DNA from: Narthecium ossifragum
Taxonomy: Eukaryota; Streptophyta; Magnoliopsida; Dioscoreales; Nartheciaceae
DNA: 64,000 nt
Reading direction: 5' to 3'
Assembly (NCBI GenBank): GCA_963920575.1
Contig: OY986973.1
Coordinates: 18,214,062-18,278,061 of the forward strand
In this document: positions 1 through 12,374 of the stretch, one piece after another
Layout: every line of letters begins with the position of its first letter
Position numbering within the stretch: the stretch's first letter is position 1
The notes under the pieces: model-generated
Told to the model about the DNA's origin: nothing
Databases searched by the model: none
Seen by the model: only the letters and a program-made list of their open reading frames with translations
Position numbers and translations under genes: made by a program

Positions 1-125
1 TCCTGCAGTTACCTTTTGTATTGATTTTGCACTTCGGCTTTGTTGTACTCTTGCATGTACTTAACCGTTGAATTAAAGATAAAAATCGGTTGTATATCTT
101 ATCCTCTGCCTTCTACATTTAACAG

Positions 126-3100
126 GGGGAGGTAGATGATTCCGCAATGGATGTAAATTTATCAGGTATCATAGTATTTGACAAAGTCATACATCGATAT
201 TTACCTGAAGGGATTCGACTGATGCCACTGAAAATTGGGGAATTAAATGGAGAGACTAAACTCTCTGGCTCCCTTTTGAGACCGTAAGTTTCTAATATGT
301 TACCTTCCAAATTTTGTACCAATTATTTATAACACATTTTATTTTGGATGTTTTTCTTTACTTGTTGTGATGCAGCCGATTTGACATAAAGTGGGCAGCT
401 CCTAAAGCTGAGGATTCATTCAGTGATGCACGTGGGGATATAATAATTTCTCATGACTACATCACTGTCTCATCTCATTCAATTGCTTTTGACTTATTCA
501 CTAAGATTCAAACATCTTATCCTGATGATTACTGGCTACAAAAACATGAGATAGATGTTTGGAAAACCATGCCCCTGATTATTGAAGGTGTTGATTTGGA
601 TCTACGCATGCGTGGGTTTGAATTTGCCGGTTTGATTTCTTCAGATCCATTCGATTCGCCAAGACCTTTGCATATGAAGGTAACTGGAAGGATCAAATTT
701 CAAGGAAAAGTTATGAAGGATTTGAGAATTTTTGATGAGAACGTTGATGACACAGAGAAATGTATGACATACATCACTAACAATGAGAAACCTAGTCTTG
801 TTGGAGAGGTTTCCCTGTCAGGCATCAAACTTAACCAGCTTATGCTGGCCCCACAGTTGGCAGGCTCTTTGTCCATCTCAGATGAAGTTATGAAGGTACT
901 TATCTATGTGCTTAAATATGGTAATTCTAGTATGCAAACTCATGACATTTCCGCTGTATCTCTTGCTCCATTTTACTCGTTTATTATAAGTCATGTATCT
1001 GTGACCCAGTTATTTGTTGTATACAAGACCTTTGGTTATGCCATTATTGTTTTTTTCTTCCAAAAAATTAGTTTGGGTAAGTTTTCCTGACCTCTAAAAC
1101 AAAGATAAGAAATGCAGGAAAGATAGACAACCTTGAATAATTGCTGCTTTGTTGAAATTGAATTGGAGATAGATCACCTTGTGAAGTCAAGCATCCTGTT
1201 TTCATGATTGATACCACTGGTGTAATGCTTGATAGTGCTTATCATTTTGTCATAGTTGACATGCATTGATGGATGGTGCATGTCTTTGAGTGTCTAATTG
1301 GCTTGGACTAATTTGAATTAACGTATTTTCTTTCTTCATATGTCATTCTTCTGCTTCAAACTCGAACATTTCTCAATCTTTTGTTCTTTTTGGCTTAACA
1401 GTTGGATGCTACGGGCAGACCTGACGAGAATTTGTCAGTGGAGGTTATCAAACCCCAGTGGCTTACTCCCGAAGAGATGTTGCAAAACAAAAGACTAATA
1501 TCTGTTTCTCTTCAAAAAGGGCAATTAAGAGCTAACATTTGTTATCAACCACAATATTCTGCTAATCTGGAGGTGCTTCATGCTTTCCATTTCTTTTGAA
1601 TCATTTGCAAGTCAAAATTGTTATTTTGATCCTTATATTTTCATGCGTTTGCTCAGTTTCTTTTAGTATCTAATCCTCTAATCTTGCCCTACTTGCCTTA
1701 TGGAAGATACGGAACTTGCCGCTTGATGAACTGGAGCTTGCATCTCTTCGAGGAACTATTCAAAGGGTAAGTTCTAAGTATTGCTGCAATTAGTACTCAG
1801 TGAAAATCAAACAAGATATCTTGTTAGTTTAATTTCAGAGAATCAGTTTCAAGCAATTTCAACCCCAGCAGCACTTCATTATGTTGTTAATAATTCCATT
1901 ATGTTCCTCATATATCATCAAACCTGTTGCAAACCTATAATAGGACTTACTCCTCAGAAAAGGGATAACCAATACAGTCCCCTCAAGGCTCCAATCACAT
2001 TCACGTGAATGATTGTTTCTTGAATGAACTTGCCATAAGATTGAATCTGATTTACTCCATGAGGACAATGGTCTATTTTGATTTCTTACAAGCAGCAAGT
2101 CATGTATGGTCTGGGTTTTCCTTGCTCTGCGTTTTCAGATGGCCATTTTATTGTAGATGGACTGAATGTTCTTGTCATTCTTAAAAGGGTTACTTTCATA
2201 TTTGCAGGCTGAGCTTCAACTTAATTTTCAGAAAAGGAGAGGTCATGGACTGTTATCCATGCTTCGTCCAAAGTTCAGTGGCGTGCTGGGTGAAGCCCTT
2301 GATGTGGCTGCTCGTTGGAGTGGGGATGTGGTGAGTCCTCTAGTATAGGGTATCTTCATTTCATGATTTTCATCTATTCTTAAAGCTATTATTTTTTGGT
2401 CTATTTTTATGTTGTTCATGCCAAGGATTTCAGTGCCAGGGGCACGTGTTTTGCCAGCAGCACCTCTCATCCGGAGGTGGTATGGCCTTTGTGTCAGTGG
2501 CGGGGGAGGTGAGAGAGGGGCATAAATGTGGAGAAAAGAGGTGAGGGGAGGGATAATAGGCCAGACAAGGGCGGAGGAGGGCCGAGGATTCCGGGGTAAC
2601 CCGGAGAGAAGCCAAAGGAGACATGGAGAAGCCGGATGAGGGATTGGCTAGGGCATAATAGGTTAGGTTTTAGTTTTTAACACTTAAGCTTGTGGGTTTC
2701 AGGAAACCTGTCCAAAATGAACTTGAAACCTGTTACGCTATAAACCTGTTACTTTGTATATAGAATAACAGGTTTCTGTCCCATTTTGGACAGGATTCGC
2801 CCAAAATCTGTACGTTGTGTAAGTCTGTGCCAGGATACTGCAACAATATCGAGGAACATTGGTTCATGCTACTATCCAGCCTTTTGGCTTGTTTATTCGC
2901 TTTCTTTCTCATTTCTGCTACTATTTAACCTTTTGGTTTGTTTATTCTCTTTCGTTCTCAAATGAGGAAGATTGTAGTTAATTAGCTCTACTCATTGTCT
3001 CGACCTATAGACTCATGGTTTATGTTGAAGATTTGGTGTCACTTCCCCACTGCTAGTTTTCTAGTTCAGTAGCAGAATATAAAATTTGTCTTGGATTCAA

Positions 3101-6100
3101 TGAAAAAAGGTTCATCTTTGCCATCAGATCACTGTTGAAAAATCTGTTTTGGAACAAGCAAGTAGTCGTTATGAGCTTCAAGGGGAATATGTCTTGCCTG
3201 GAATGCGAGACAGGTATCCTCTAGACAAGGAGGAGGGCGGTTTGTTTAAGAAGGCAATGGCTGGTCATCTAGGTAGAATGATTTCTTCAATGGGGAGATG
3301 GAGAATGAGACTAGAAGTTCCTGGTGCTGAAGTAGCTGAGATGCTTCCGCTTGCAGGTCTTCTTTCTCGAAGTACTGATCCTGTCATTCGTTCTAGATCA
3401 AAGGTAATGTTAGCTTTGATGGCTAACTTGTATATATGCTGCTATAGTATTGTCATTTAGCTTTGATTAAGTGTTTAACTTTGTATGATAAAAGTACTCG
3501 GAAAAATGCAACAACTCTGTACTTCATCCCAAATTGGCAAATGATCGGTTTTAATGATCTAGTAACTTTGTAAATAGCAACTCCTATGAACAGAGAGAGT
3601 CAAACTTTTGACTAGAATCTTAGGATGCTGCTGCCTAGAGTTTGAAGTTCTCTTGAAGTTAAACTGAATTATGCAGATCGATAACAAATGAAATCTTGAC
3701 TTGAGTGTGGAGGATAAGAGGCTGTAAGCTACGAGAACAAGATGAAGAAAAATCAAGTGAATCATGTAAATTCATCAGCATATAACATCTTTTAAAAATC
3801 ACTGCAATCATGGTTTTATGATAATTTATTTGGTTAAGAAAACTACCTGTATTATATTTGATGAGAAAACATGGAGCATCCCTTAGCTGTTTACCTAATT
3901 GAAAAAGGAAATGGAAAAAGGAAGTACTCAAATCAATCTGGAAGGGTTCATCATGATTTCAAGTCCATTGATCAAAACCAGAAGTGTGAAATGTCGATGA
4001 GTATCTCAGCATTACATTACGGGTGATTCTAAATGCACCACAAGTTTTGCTAAGTGCACTACAATGCTGTTCATTCGGTAGTTAATCACTGAACATCATG
4101 TTGTATGTTCGGTGGTTGCCCGCCGAACACTATAGTACATGTTCGGTGGTCAACCAGCGAATTGTGTGATTTTTACATGGTTCGGTGGTTGCCTACCAAT
4201 ATTACATGTTTGGTCTGCAACCACCGAACAAAAGAAGGGCGTGGTGCATTCAACAAAAGATGTGGTGCATTTAGAATTACCCTTACATTAAACCCTGCTT
4301 CACATGCTTCTAAAATACTTTGGCCTTCTTTAACATTTTTCAAGATGTAATAACCACATCCAATAATCTGGTCAGCTGATGTCCGGCATTTAAATAAAAA
4401 AGAAGAGGCTGATCAACAATTTACAGTATCGTGCTTTTGGAAAAACCATCTGCGGATAAAGTTCTGAACTGGAATTATGTTAAGCAATTAACACCGAGCT
4501 TGTGATGATCATGTTGAGCTTATCTTGCTTACAGAATGTTCTGTGCAACTTATATTATTTTCTTGAGATTTGTAATTTTATATCAACCCATGGCCCAGTA
4601 CTGAATCTGTACTGCAATTTCTTCTCCATATAGTCTGTTAATTGACTTTTGGCATCAGCAGTGGATATATAATTGCTTGGTTTACAGAATGTTGTTGTAT
4701 TTTTTGACAACATAATGTTAGATCTAAACTTTTAGATTTTTTGGTGCTTCTTTACAGGACCTATTTATTCTGAGTTTGCAGTCTGTTGGGTTCTCTGCTG
4801 AAAGTCTTAATTACCTGCTTGAGGTACTTGTTTGAACTTTGAACTATGTCATGCTTTGTCTTTTTTGCAGCTTACTAATTTTTCTGATCAAGGACTGTCA
4901 TTTTGTTCCTTGACTCGTGCAATATCCTTCAAGAGATTGAATGCTTGTCATCTTAGCTGTTTTCATTATTCTCTGGAATTTTAACATGTCCAGAGGGTTT
5001 TAGAGAATCACTTCCTAGCTGAATTTAATTTAACAACCAATAGGTAGGCAACAACTAGATGATTTTACTGTAGCTCTGTTGCACAGATTTATCTTGTTAT
5101 TTTATTTTGTTTGTTTCTCCTTTTATGGTTAATGAAGCTCGCTTTATCTGTAGGCAATACAAAGGCATTCTAACTGGTCAGATGACACCATCCTCGAAGA
5201 TATTTCTCTTCCTGCTCTAGCTGAACTCAAAGGCTGTTGGCGTGGCTGTCTTGATGCTAGTGGAGGTGGCAATGGGGATACCCTGGTGAGCTTGTGTGGG
5301 CTTGTGCTTGAATTTTTTTTTTCCATCAGGTCAGATGCGTGTTTTTGTGGCTGAAATTTGGTGATAAAAGCTCGTTATTAATGGGATTAGATGTCATTTT
5401 GCGCCTAGAAGAATCAGTAGGGCTTGGAGTTATTGTTGTTGAGACACATTTAAAAGTCACTATCTAGGTAAATATTGTCCATGTTGACCTATATGCATCA
5501 GGTGTGGAGAGATGCCGAGCAGGTTGCGGAATAATTGGTCTGGAGAGCTTTAGTAACCTTTTAGTATATTCCTATTACTTTGTGAAAGTAAACAATTAGT
5601 CCAGTAACAGCGAAGATAGGAGATATATAGATCTCAAAAGGCAAACAAGTTTGCATGCACCTACGTTTCATTGTCCACATTGAGGTCATCATTAAAGGGG
5701 CTGCTCTGATTGTAAGGTCAATTGTGTACTAGATGATATAGTTTGGCCTTTGATTGTGTACACCTACTTAGCTAGCTCAAATTCACTACCTTCAGAAAAT
5801 CTCCGTGAGTTCTGCTTATCTATTTCCATCCACAGGCGGACTTTGATTTTCATGGAGAAGACTGGGAGTGGGGAACCTACAAAGCTCAACGTGTCTTAGC
5901 TGCTGGTGCATACAGCAACAATGATGGTTTGCGCCTTGAGAAATTATTTATCCAAAAAGACAATGCGACTCTACATGCTGATGGGACTTTTTTGGGGTCT
6001 ATATCAAATCTTCATTTTGCGGTCTTGAATTTTCCAATTGGACTTGTTCCTGCACTAGTTCAAGTTGTAGAATCTTCAGCTGCAGATTCTGTTCGCTCAT

Positions 6101-9100
6101 TGCGGAAATTCTTTACACCTATAAAAGGCATTTTACACATGGAAGGAGATCTTCGGGGAAGCCCTGCGAGACCAGAGTGTGATGTGCAAATAAGACTCCT
6201 AGATGGCGCTATAGGTGGCATTGATCTTGGACGAGCAGAAATTGTTGCTGCAATAACTCCAACTAGTCGATTTTTATTCAATGCTAACTTTGAACCTATT
6301 ATTCAAAGTGGCCATGTACACATTCAGGGAAGCGTTCCTGTAACTTATGTCTCGAGCGATTCAATGGGGGATATCACAAAAGAAATGGAAATCTCAGGAA
6401 GTGCAATCAAAATTCCAGTTTGGGTAAAAGAAAATGCAACTGGAGGTGGACCTACTGATGAACCTAGTGAGAAAAAGGTTGTCAGAGATAAGACGGAGGA
6501 AGGTTGGGATTTTCAGTTAGCTGAAAGTCTTAAGGGTTTGAATTGGAGCCTGCTAGATGCAGGCGAGGTAAGAGTGGATGCAGATATCAAAGATGGTGGC
6601 ATGATGCTAATAACCGCCTTATGCCCGTATGCGAATTGGCTTCATGGGTATGCTGATATTGTCCTTCAGGTACGTCTACTCTGAAATTCTTCCACCTAGG
6701 AGCATGATATTTTTATTTACTATAAGACTGCATGACCACTTGATGGAATCATCTGGAAATAGTTTTCTGCTTCTAACAGGACACCATGTAGCATTTAGTT
6801 TGTTCTAAGATTGATAGATTTATGCACATATTTTTCCTAAGGCAAGATTTGCTCTGAAATAGGTGAGGGGAACTGTTGAGCAGCCAGTTGTAGATGGATC
6901 TGCATCGATTCACCGGGCTTCTGTTTCTTCTCCTATCTTTCGAAAGCCACTTACTAATTTTGGTGGTACAATACATATTAAATCCAACAGGTTGTGTATT
7001 AGTTCAGTGGAAAGTAGGGTAAGCAGAAAAGGAAAGCTGTTTATTAAAGGAAATTTGCCTCTGCAAGCAAGTGAGTCAACTTCAAGTGACAAAATTGATT
7101 TAAGATGTGAAGTTGTAGAAGTGCGAGCAAAGAATGTGCTGAGGTTGATTCTCTTCCTTTTATTATTTCCATGTTCTAGATTGCTATAGTTTCCTACCCG
7201 GTTAATATTGCTATTTTGCAGTTGCTGATTTTATGTTCATATATGTTTGTATTTATTAGTTTAGTCATCATTATTTTACGATAATGTTATTCTGTATATA
7301 TTTGCCAGTTGGTTGCATGCTATTGTAGTGTATCACATTTGCTCCATGAACTTGGCCATGTTCTTTTATGCATAGGCTATGTTTAGTTCGTACCTGAACC
7401 TAGTGCCACATTGATCATGTATGATTCGTTTTCGCCTTTTGTTTCAATGGAACAAAATTGATGTCATTATAAGGACACCATTGATGATGTTGGTTTTCTT
7501 CTTCTCATCTAGTATCTCCCTAATGGTTGGAATATAGGCATGACAGCTATGTTTATTCATCAATATTATTGTCATGTCATTCCAGCACTCCTTATGTGAT
7601 CCTGATCTGTTGATGGCAATATTCATGCTAGATCAAAGACCCGGCAGAATAGGTATTCCTGCGATTGGAGGATGTTTGTAGTCCGGGAGAGCTTTCCTAG
7701 TCCGGTCTTTTTTCCGTGGATAATGACATTTTCTTTTGAATCTAATACAGAGCCTGTATGCCTAGTGGAAAATGATTTTAATTACCAAATTTTTCTACAT
7801 CCAAACAGACCCTTAGGGATGCTGTTTTCCTGCACTTGCTCCATGTTTGTTTCTTTTTTCCATCAGCATCGTTTTGTCTATTCTGTTATGTTTAGATCAG
7901 ATGACTTTGTCAATCACAGCTAATAGAATTTGATCTGTCCTTCATACACAGTACTTGTAATCAGGGATTACCTGGCCAACCAACACAGAACAATAAGAAC
8001 GGGCACAAGGTTTTGATGATCTAGCATGGGCATTCGACCCTCCATGAAACATGTTTTGGGTGGATTGGGAGGATTTTTTGGCAATGAAAATTGAAAATAA
8101 TTGATTTTAAGCACCAACATTATAAAATGTTACCAAAAGCTCCAATTAAACTATTTATTACATTTTTTATTACTGCATGCATCAAAGGTTTAGGGTGCTG
8201 ATTACAACATGCATCAGAACATTCTCATTCTCCCCACTACATATGTCGATCATCTGGTTCTAGGGGTTTGTTGAAGTGTGACTCCCCTAATAGTCTGCAG
8301 GAACTCTAAAGACTCCGGGAATGTGGCGAATGGAGCTTGCCGCCCACCCCTTAACAACACCATTGGGGGGTAGATGTCACAAACACAAGCAGGTTGCCGG
8401 TGGCATCTACCCGTGCCGACCGACAAAAAGCACAAAAACATGTGCCTAAGCCGACCAAAATCGGTGCGCCAGTGGCCCACCGGCACGATAACTGTCAGCC
8501 AGTACTGTAATCCTTGTAATTACAGCTGCTTGCTACGCCTTATTATTTGGACTAATATATGATGCTTGAGGTGAATAATTAGAACTAAAAGTATATGCAA
8601 TTGCTTGAGTGGAATTGCTAACTATTAGTTTTGACCTTCATTCAGTGGCCAGGTTGACAGCCAAATTCAGATTGCTGGCTCCATATTGCAGCCAAATATT
8701 TCTGGAATGGTAAAATTAAGTCATGGAGAAGCATACTTGCCTCATGATAAAGGCAATGGTGCTGTTGGTAATAGATTGACATCAAATCGATCTAGCTTTC
8801 CTGTTTCTGGTTACAACAGAATGACTGCTTCAGGGCCTGTGTCACGGTTTTTCGGTTCATTATCTGCATCATCGCGTGACATACTGCCACGAACTTCAGG
8901 TATGATATTGCTGTTGTGTTTTTGTCCAAAGATGGGTCTTATCATTGATATTATCTTCTTGAGATTCCAAAGTTATAAAAATTATGTGTTGGCACAACAA
9001 TGTAGCTAATGATTTGTTTAATGTGCCTTTGAAAGAATTGACACTCCATGCTTATCTCTTGCTGGGAACCCTTTTTTTGTTTTTACTTACAAGCATTCAG

Positions 9101-10790
9101 GAAGACATCTTGCAGTTTAATGCCATCCTTTTCTGGTGCATGGAACCCTCTCATTTGTCTATAGATAGTTGTGATATTGGGTATCATACTTATGCTTGCA
9201 TTGGAGCATGTATTAAATTGTTCCAGAAGGGCCATATTCTCATGACTGGAGTATCTGCTGTTGAATGAATATATGTCTTCTACTTTAACTCCTTGTCTGA
9301 ATATTTATTTAATTTTTATTTTCAAAAGTGCAGCTCTTATCAAATATCTGAGAAGACTCGGGGCTATTAATTTCTTTAAGTTGACTGGATTCTGCATTTA
9401 AGAATGTTCGTCATACTTATAATCCTTGTTCCATCTCTTTTTAGGTAATCAGTCTGAAATCAGGAAGGAAATAGAGCAACCAAACATTAAACCAGGAATT
9501 GATGTTCAGCTCACGGACTTAAAGCTAATACTTGGACCAGAGCTGAGGATAGTTTACCCTTTGATTCTTAACTTTGCTGTTAGTGGGGAGCTGGAGCTTA
9601 ATGGTCTGGCGCAGCAAAACTGTATAAGACCTAAAGGAGTTTTAACCTTTGAAAATGGACATGTCAATTTAGTTGCCACTCAGGTGAGTTTGTTATTTTG
9701 GAGGCATTTTCAAGATGTTAATCTGTTGTCTGATGCGTAAAATAAGTCAGATGACACAACAATCAGGAGAATATACTCCATTGCACTATACTTGCTTTAT
9801 GATGTTAATGTACAATATCTGTTGTTATGTCGCAGGTTAGGCTTAAGCGAGATCACATAAATGTAGCCAAATTCGAGCCTGAACTGGGCTTGGATCCAAT
9901 TTTAGATTTGGCGCTGGTTGGATCTGAATGGCAATTTAGGATCCAAAGTCGCGCCAGTACCTGGCAGGATAATCTAGTTGTGACCTCAACACGATCTGTG
10001 GATCAGGATGTACTCTCGCCCACTGAGGTAAGGATGAGTTTGATTTAGCTGGTTCTACGATGTAAAATGTCAATATTTGTATGTATTTAGCTCCTAAAAA
10101 GATTTGCTTTATGTAGGCTGCCAGAGTTTTTGAGAGCCAATTAGCAGAATCCTTGTTGGAGGGTGACGGGCAGCTCGCTTTCAAGAAACTTGCAACTGCG
10201 ACACTTGAAACCTTGATGCCAAGAATAGAAGGGAAAGGGGAGATTGGACAGGCACGATGGAGGCTAGTGTATGCTCCCCAGATTCCAAGTCTGCTCTCTG
10301 TGGATCCTTCCGCTGATCCACTAAAATCCTTGGCCAATAATATTTCTATTGGTACTGAAGTTGAAATTCAGCTGGGGAAACGCCTACAGGTATTGCTTAG
10401 TCTTTGGCCGTTAATGGATCTGTTATCTGCAGTAGTGAACTCTTATGGCAAAATCCGTTTTATGCATACGGGTCTCTAATTCTCAGAGTCCTTTATTACC
10501 TCTTTGTTCTTGCCTTGACTACATCTGCAAAGAGGATGCACGAACTATTCCAACTTCCTTGGATGTTAATTTTCTCCAGGAGATGCTTTGCTTGCTTGTT
10601 TCCATCATGGTTCTTATTTCATTTGATTTTCTTGCCTTTACAGGCCTCTGTTGTCAGACAGATGAAGGATTCCGAAATGGCTATGCAGTGGACCTTAATC
10701 TACCAGCTGACGAGTCGTCTCCGAGTTCTATTCCAATCCGCCCCATCAAACCGCCTCCTATTTGAATACTCCGCAACGTCTCAAGACTAA
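126..10790 (+). CDS. TIC236: TIC236 / SSG4 / EMB2410-type chloroplast inner-envelope protein (TamB/DUF490), 3' part of gene
   Basis: I recognise the family from the translated exons: this is the plant TamB homologue, which in Arabidopsis (TIC236) sits in the inner envelope and reaches across to TOC75, joining the two import translocons; the rice homologue SSG4 affects starch-grain size. Fifteen exons, all GT-AG and in consistent phase: 126-283, 376-895, 1402-1572, 1707-1766, 2208-2330, 3128-3403, 4758-4823, 5154-5285, 5836-6669, 6863-7143, 8646-8899, 9445-9683, 9836-10027, 10117-10389, 10644-10790. Together they give 1,241 codons plus TAA, about the C-terminal half or more of a roughly 2,100-residue protein; the start lies left of the window. 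The C-terminal TamB/DUF490 domain covers the last several exons and the protein ends LFEYSATSQD. No stop or frameshift interrupts the exons, so the gene looks functional. Boundaries are read by eye; the function is from the family. Confidence 0.93.
2331..3127 (+). other. TIC236 intron with GC-rich insert and foldback
   Basis: Intron between the exons ending at 2330 and starting at 3128. Around 2420-2640 the sequence turns GC- and G-rich, unlike the flanking intron, which suggests an inserted fragment. It is followed by the 2707-2794 foldback. No coding domain is visible. Confidence 0.6.
2707..2794. repeat. Two-step inverted repeat (hairpin) in a TIC236 intron
   Basis: Outer arms 2707-2719 (CCTGTCCAAAATG) and 2782-2794 are perfect 13-bp reverse complements. 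Inner arms 2725-2735 (GAAACCTGTTA) and 2766-2776 are perfect 11-bp reverse complements. Five unpaired bases on each side separate the two stems, and the loop is about 30 nt. It may be the core of a small foldback transposon or a transcribed hairpin. Confidence 0.75.
4021..4282. mobile_element. MITE with 22-bp terminal inverted repeats and 9-bp target duplication
   Basis: Ends read GGGTGATTCTAAATGCACCA(CA) at 4021-4042 and the reverse complement at 4261-4282 with one mismatch. Flanks are TTACATTAC (4012-4020) and TTACATTAA (4283-4291), a 9-bp target duplication with one change, which points to a Mutator-like parent (an 8-bp reading would suggest hAT). The inside holds several copies of a TTCGGTGGTTGCC motif in both orientations. 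No ORF. It sits in the intron between TIC236 exons 3128-3403 and 4758-4823. Confidence 0.85.
7144..8645 (+). other. Largest TIC236 intron in the window (1.5 kb)
   Basis: Mostly AT-rich. A GC-richer block at about 8250-8515 contains the inverted pair GGGGGTAGATG (about 8365) and CATCTACCCG (about 8403) and looks inserted, but no clear ends or target duplication were found. No coding domain. Confidence 0.4.
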
Positions 10791-11889
10791 ACTCCTATCC
10801 CCCATCAGAGGTCTTCTGATTTCTCTGTACAGCAGATAGTTTGTAGCTTCCTAGCCTAGTTTCTGAGATCATCATGCATAGTCGAGCATGTTAGTTCTGT
10901 AGTAACCATGATAGCAGCATATGTGCATTAATGTTTGTAAATATGTGAATCTTCCTATTCTTTTGCCCAGAAATGGGTTAATCTGTCATATGTTGTTGTA
11001 AGCCAAACTAAACTAGCTGTTTTATGCAAAATATCTGACCCCAGATTGTTCATCTACTTTTGCCTCTGGTGTGTGCTCGTCATGGCTTACGATTTTAAGT
11101 TGAGTGGCTCGAGTTAAAGGTATCAGACCAAAAGTTGTTTTTCTGATCATAATGCCAGGCCAGCTCCGAGAACATGAAGAGACGTCCATAGAACTTTCTG
11201 AAGACATTGTCACATCTGATGCATGCTCTAATAAGGCATCTTTAAGCATGAACATATATACCCTTGGACTTGCAATTGTATTAATCCTGCTTCACCGTGT
11301 AAAGGCTGAATTTGAGAATTAATGCCCCATCAAACAAGGTTTTAGTTCTCAGTTTCATGCCTTAAACCATTAGTTTTCGCAGCTCTATTTCGACCATCCA
11401 AGATACAGGAAAGTAGATCCATAGAAGTTAGAAATGACGATCATTTGCTCAATAGTCTTGGGGATATCGAGTCCCCAAGGAAACCCAGCACCCGGATGGA
11501 AAGAAGAAACTCAGCAAGCAGCCTATTAGCCCTGTTGCATTCAAATCAGTAGATCATTGATTATGACTTCATCTCGCCAAAGTTACTCTAACAGATCTAA
11601 GGTCATGAAGCCAAATTGCAATATAATCACTTAATTCATCCTTCTCAGTGTACTTTACAAAGAAGGCCTCCAGAACCAATATGCAATCAAAGAGTTGCGA
11701 ACACTAGAGATAGTAACTCCATGTGAAAATTAAGATGAAATTTTACAATGACAACCTAATATAGGGTAATTGTTTTTGCAAATTACACTGAAAACAAAGA
11801 GAATTAACACATCTATACAGACTTTGAATTGAAGAAAGGAGAAATCTGAAACCTGGAAGACCAGACTCATCTATCAAGCATCGAGCATG
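10791..11889 (+). other. TIC236 3' untranslated region and intergenic sequence
   Basis: The first 200-300 bases after the TAA are probably 3' UTR (T-rich, several AATGTTT/TGTAAATA-like stretches near 10930). From about 11000 to 11890 I see short ORFs only, with no recognisable domain and no repeat with clear ends. Confidence 0.45.
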
Positions 11890-12370
11890 AACCAAACAGG
11901 TGTGCGGGTGCTATCAACCTCCCAGAGATCGGGAGAATGACAATTAAGGAAAGGGAAGATTGGTTACGGGCTATGAATGCTGTGGAAGGACCGGAATAGA
12001 ATACTCTTCGATGGGGAGGCAAAGTCACCGGAGAAACTTTCGGAGACCATCTCGTGGCTTGCAAAAGAGTGGCATATGAAGAAAGGGGAGTATAGGCAAG
12101 AGGTTTGGGCGACGAGAGAGTCATGACGGGATTTCTTTACCATCAAATGCGATGCCTCCTTCCTTCAGTGAGAGTCGGGCTTGGGCGTTGTCTGCTGGAG
12201 TGCTCATGGAGGGAAAGAATGGTAGTTCTCGGTAGGGGGGAGAGCTAATAAGGCTAGGGATGCTGAGCTATACGCCATGGAGAGGGCGGTAGACATCGCT
12301 AGGAGCCGTGGCTGCGAGAGGGTGTTGTTAGAGTCTAATTCCAAGGACCTGGTTGAATGTGTTAATGGGA
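11890..12370 (+). mobile_element. L1-type LINE fragment: end of zf-RVT and RNase H domain
   Basis: On the plus strand one frame reads WKDRNRILFDG from about 11982, the usual linker after the zinc-binding domain of plant L1 LINEs, then an IKCDASF-like start of RNase H, then AELYAMERAVDIARSRG and LLESNSKDLVECVNG up to about 12363. In-frame stops show it is dead. It converges tail to tail with the minus-strand LINE remnant that follows and covers part of the same domain (WKDRN here, WKERN there), so these are two different copies. Confidence 0.75.
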
Positions 12371-12374
12371 TCCT

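Noticed and set aside
569..1090. Stand-alone 173-codon ORF
   Set aside because: It is TIC236 exon 376-895 read through its donor into the intron.
10404..10790. ORF covering the end of TIC236 as a separate small gene
   Set aside because: Its first part is intron; only 10644-10790 is the last exon. The overlapping frame ending at 10765 is a shadow.
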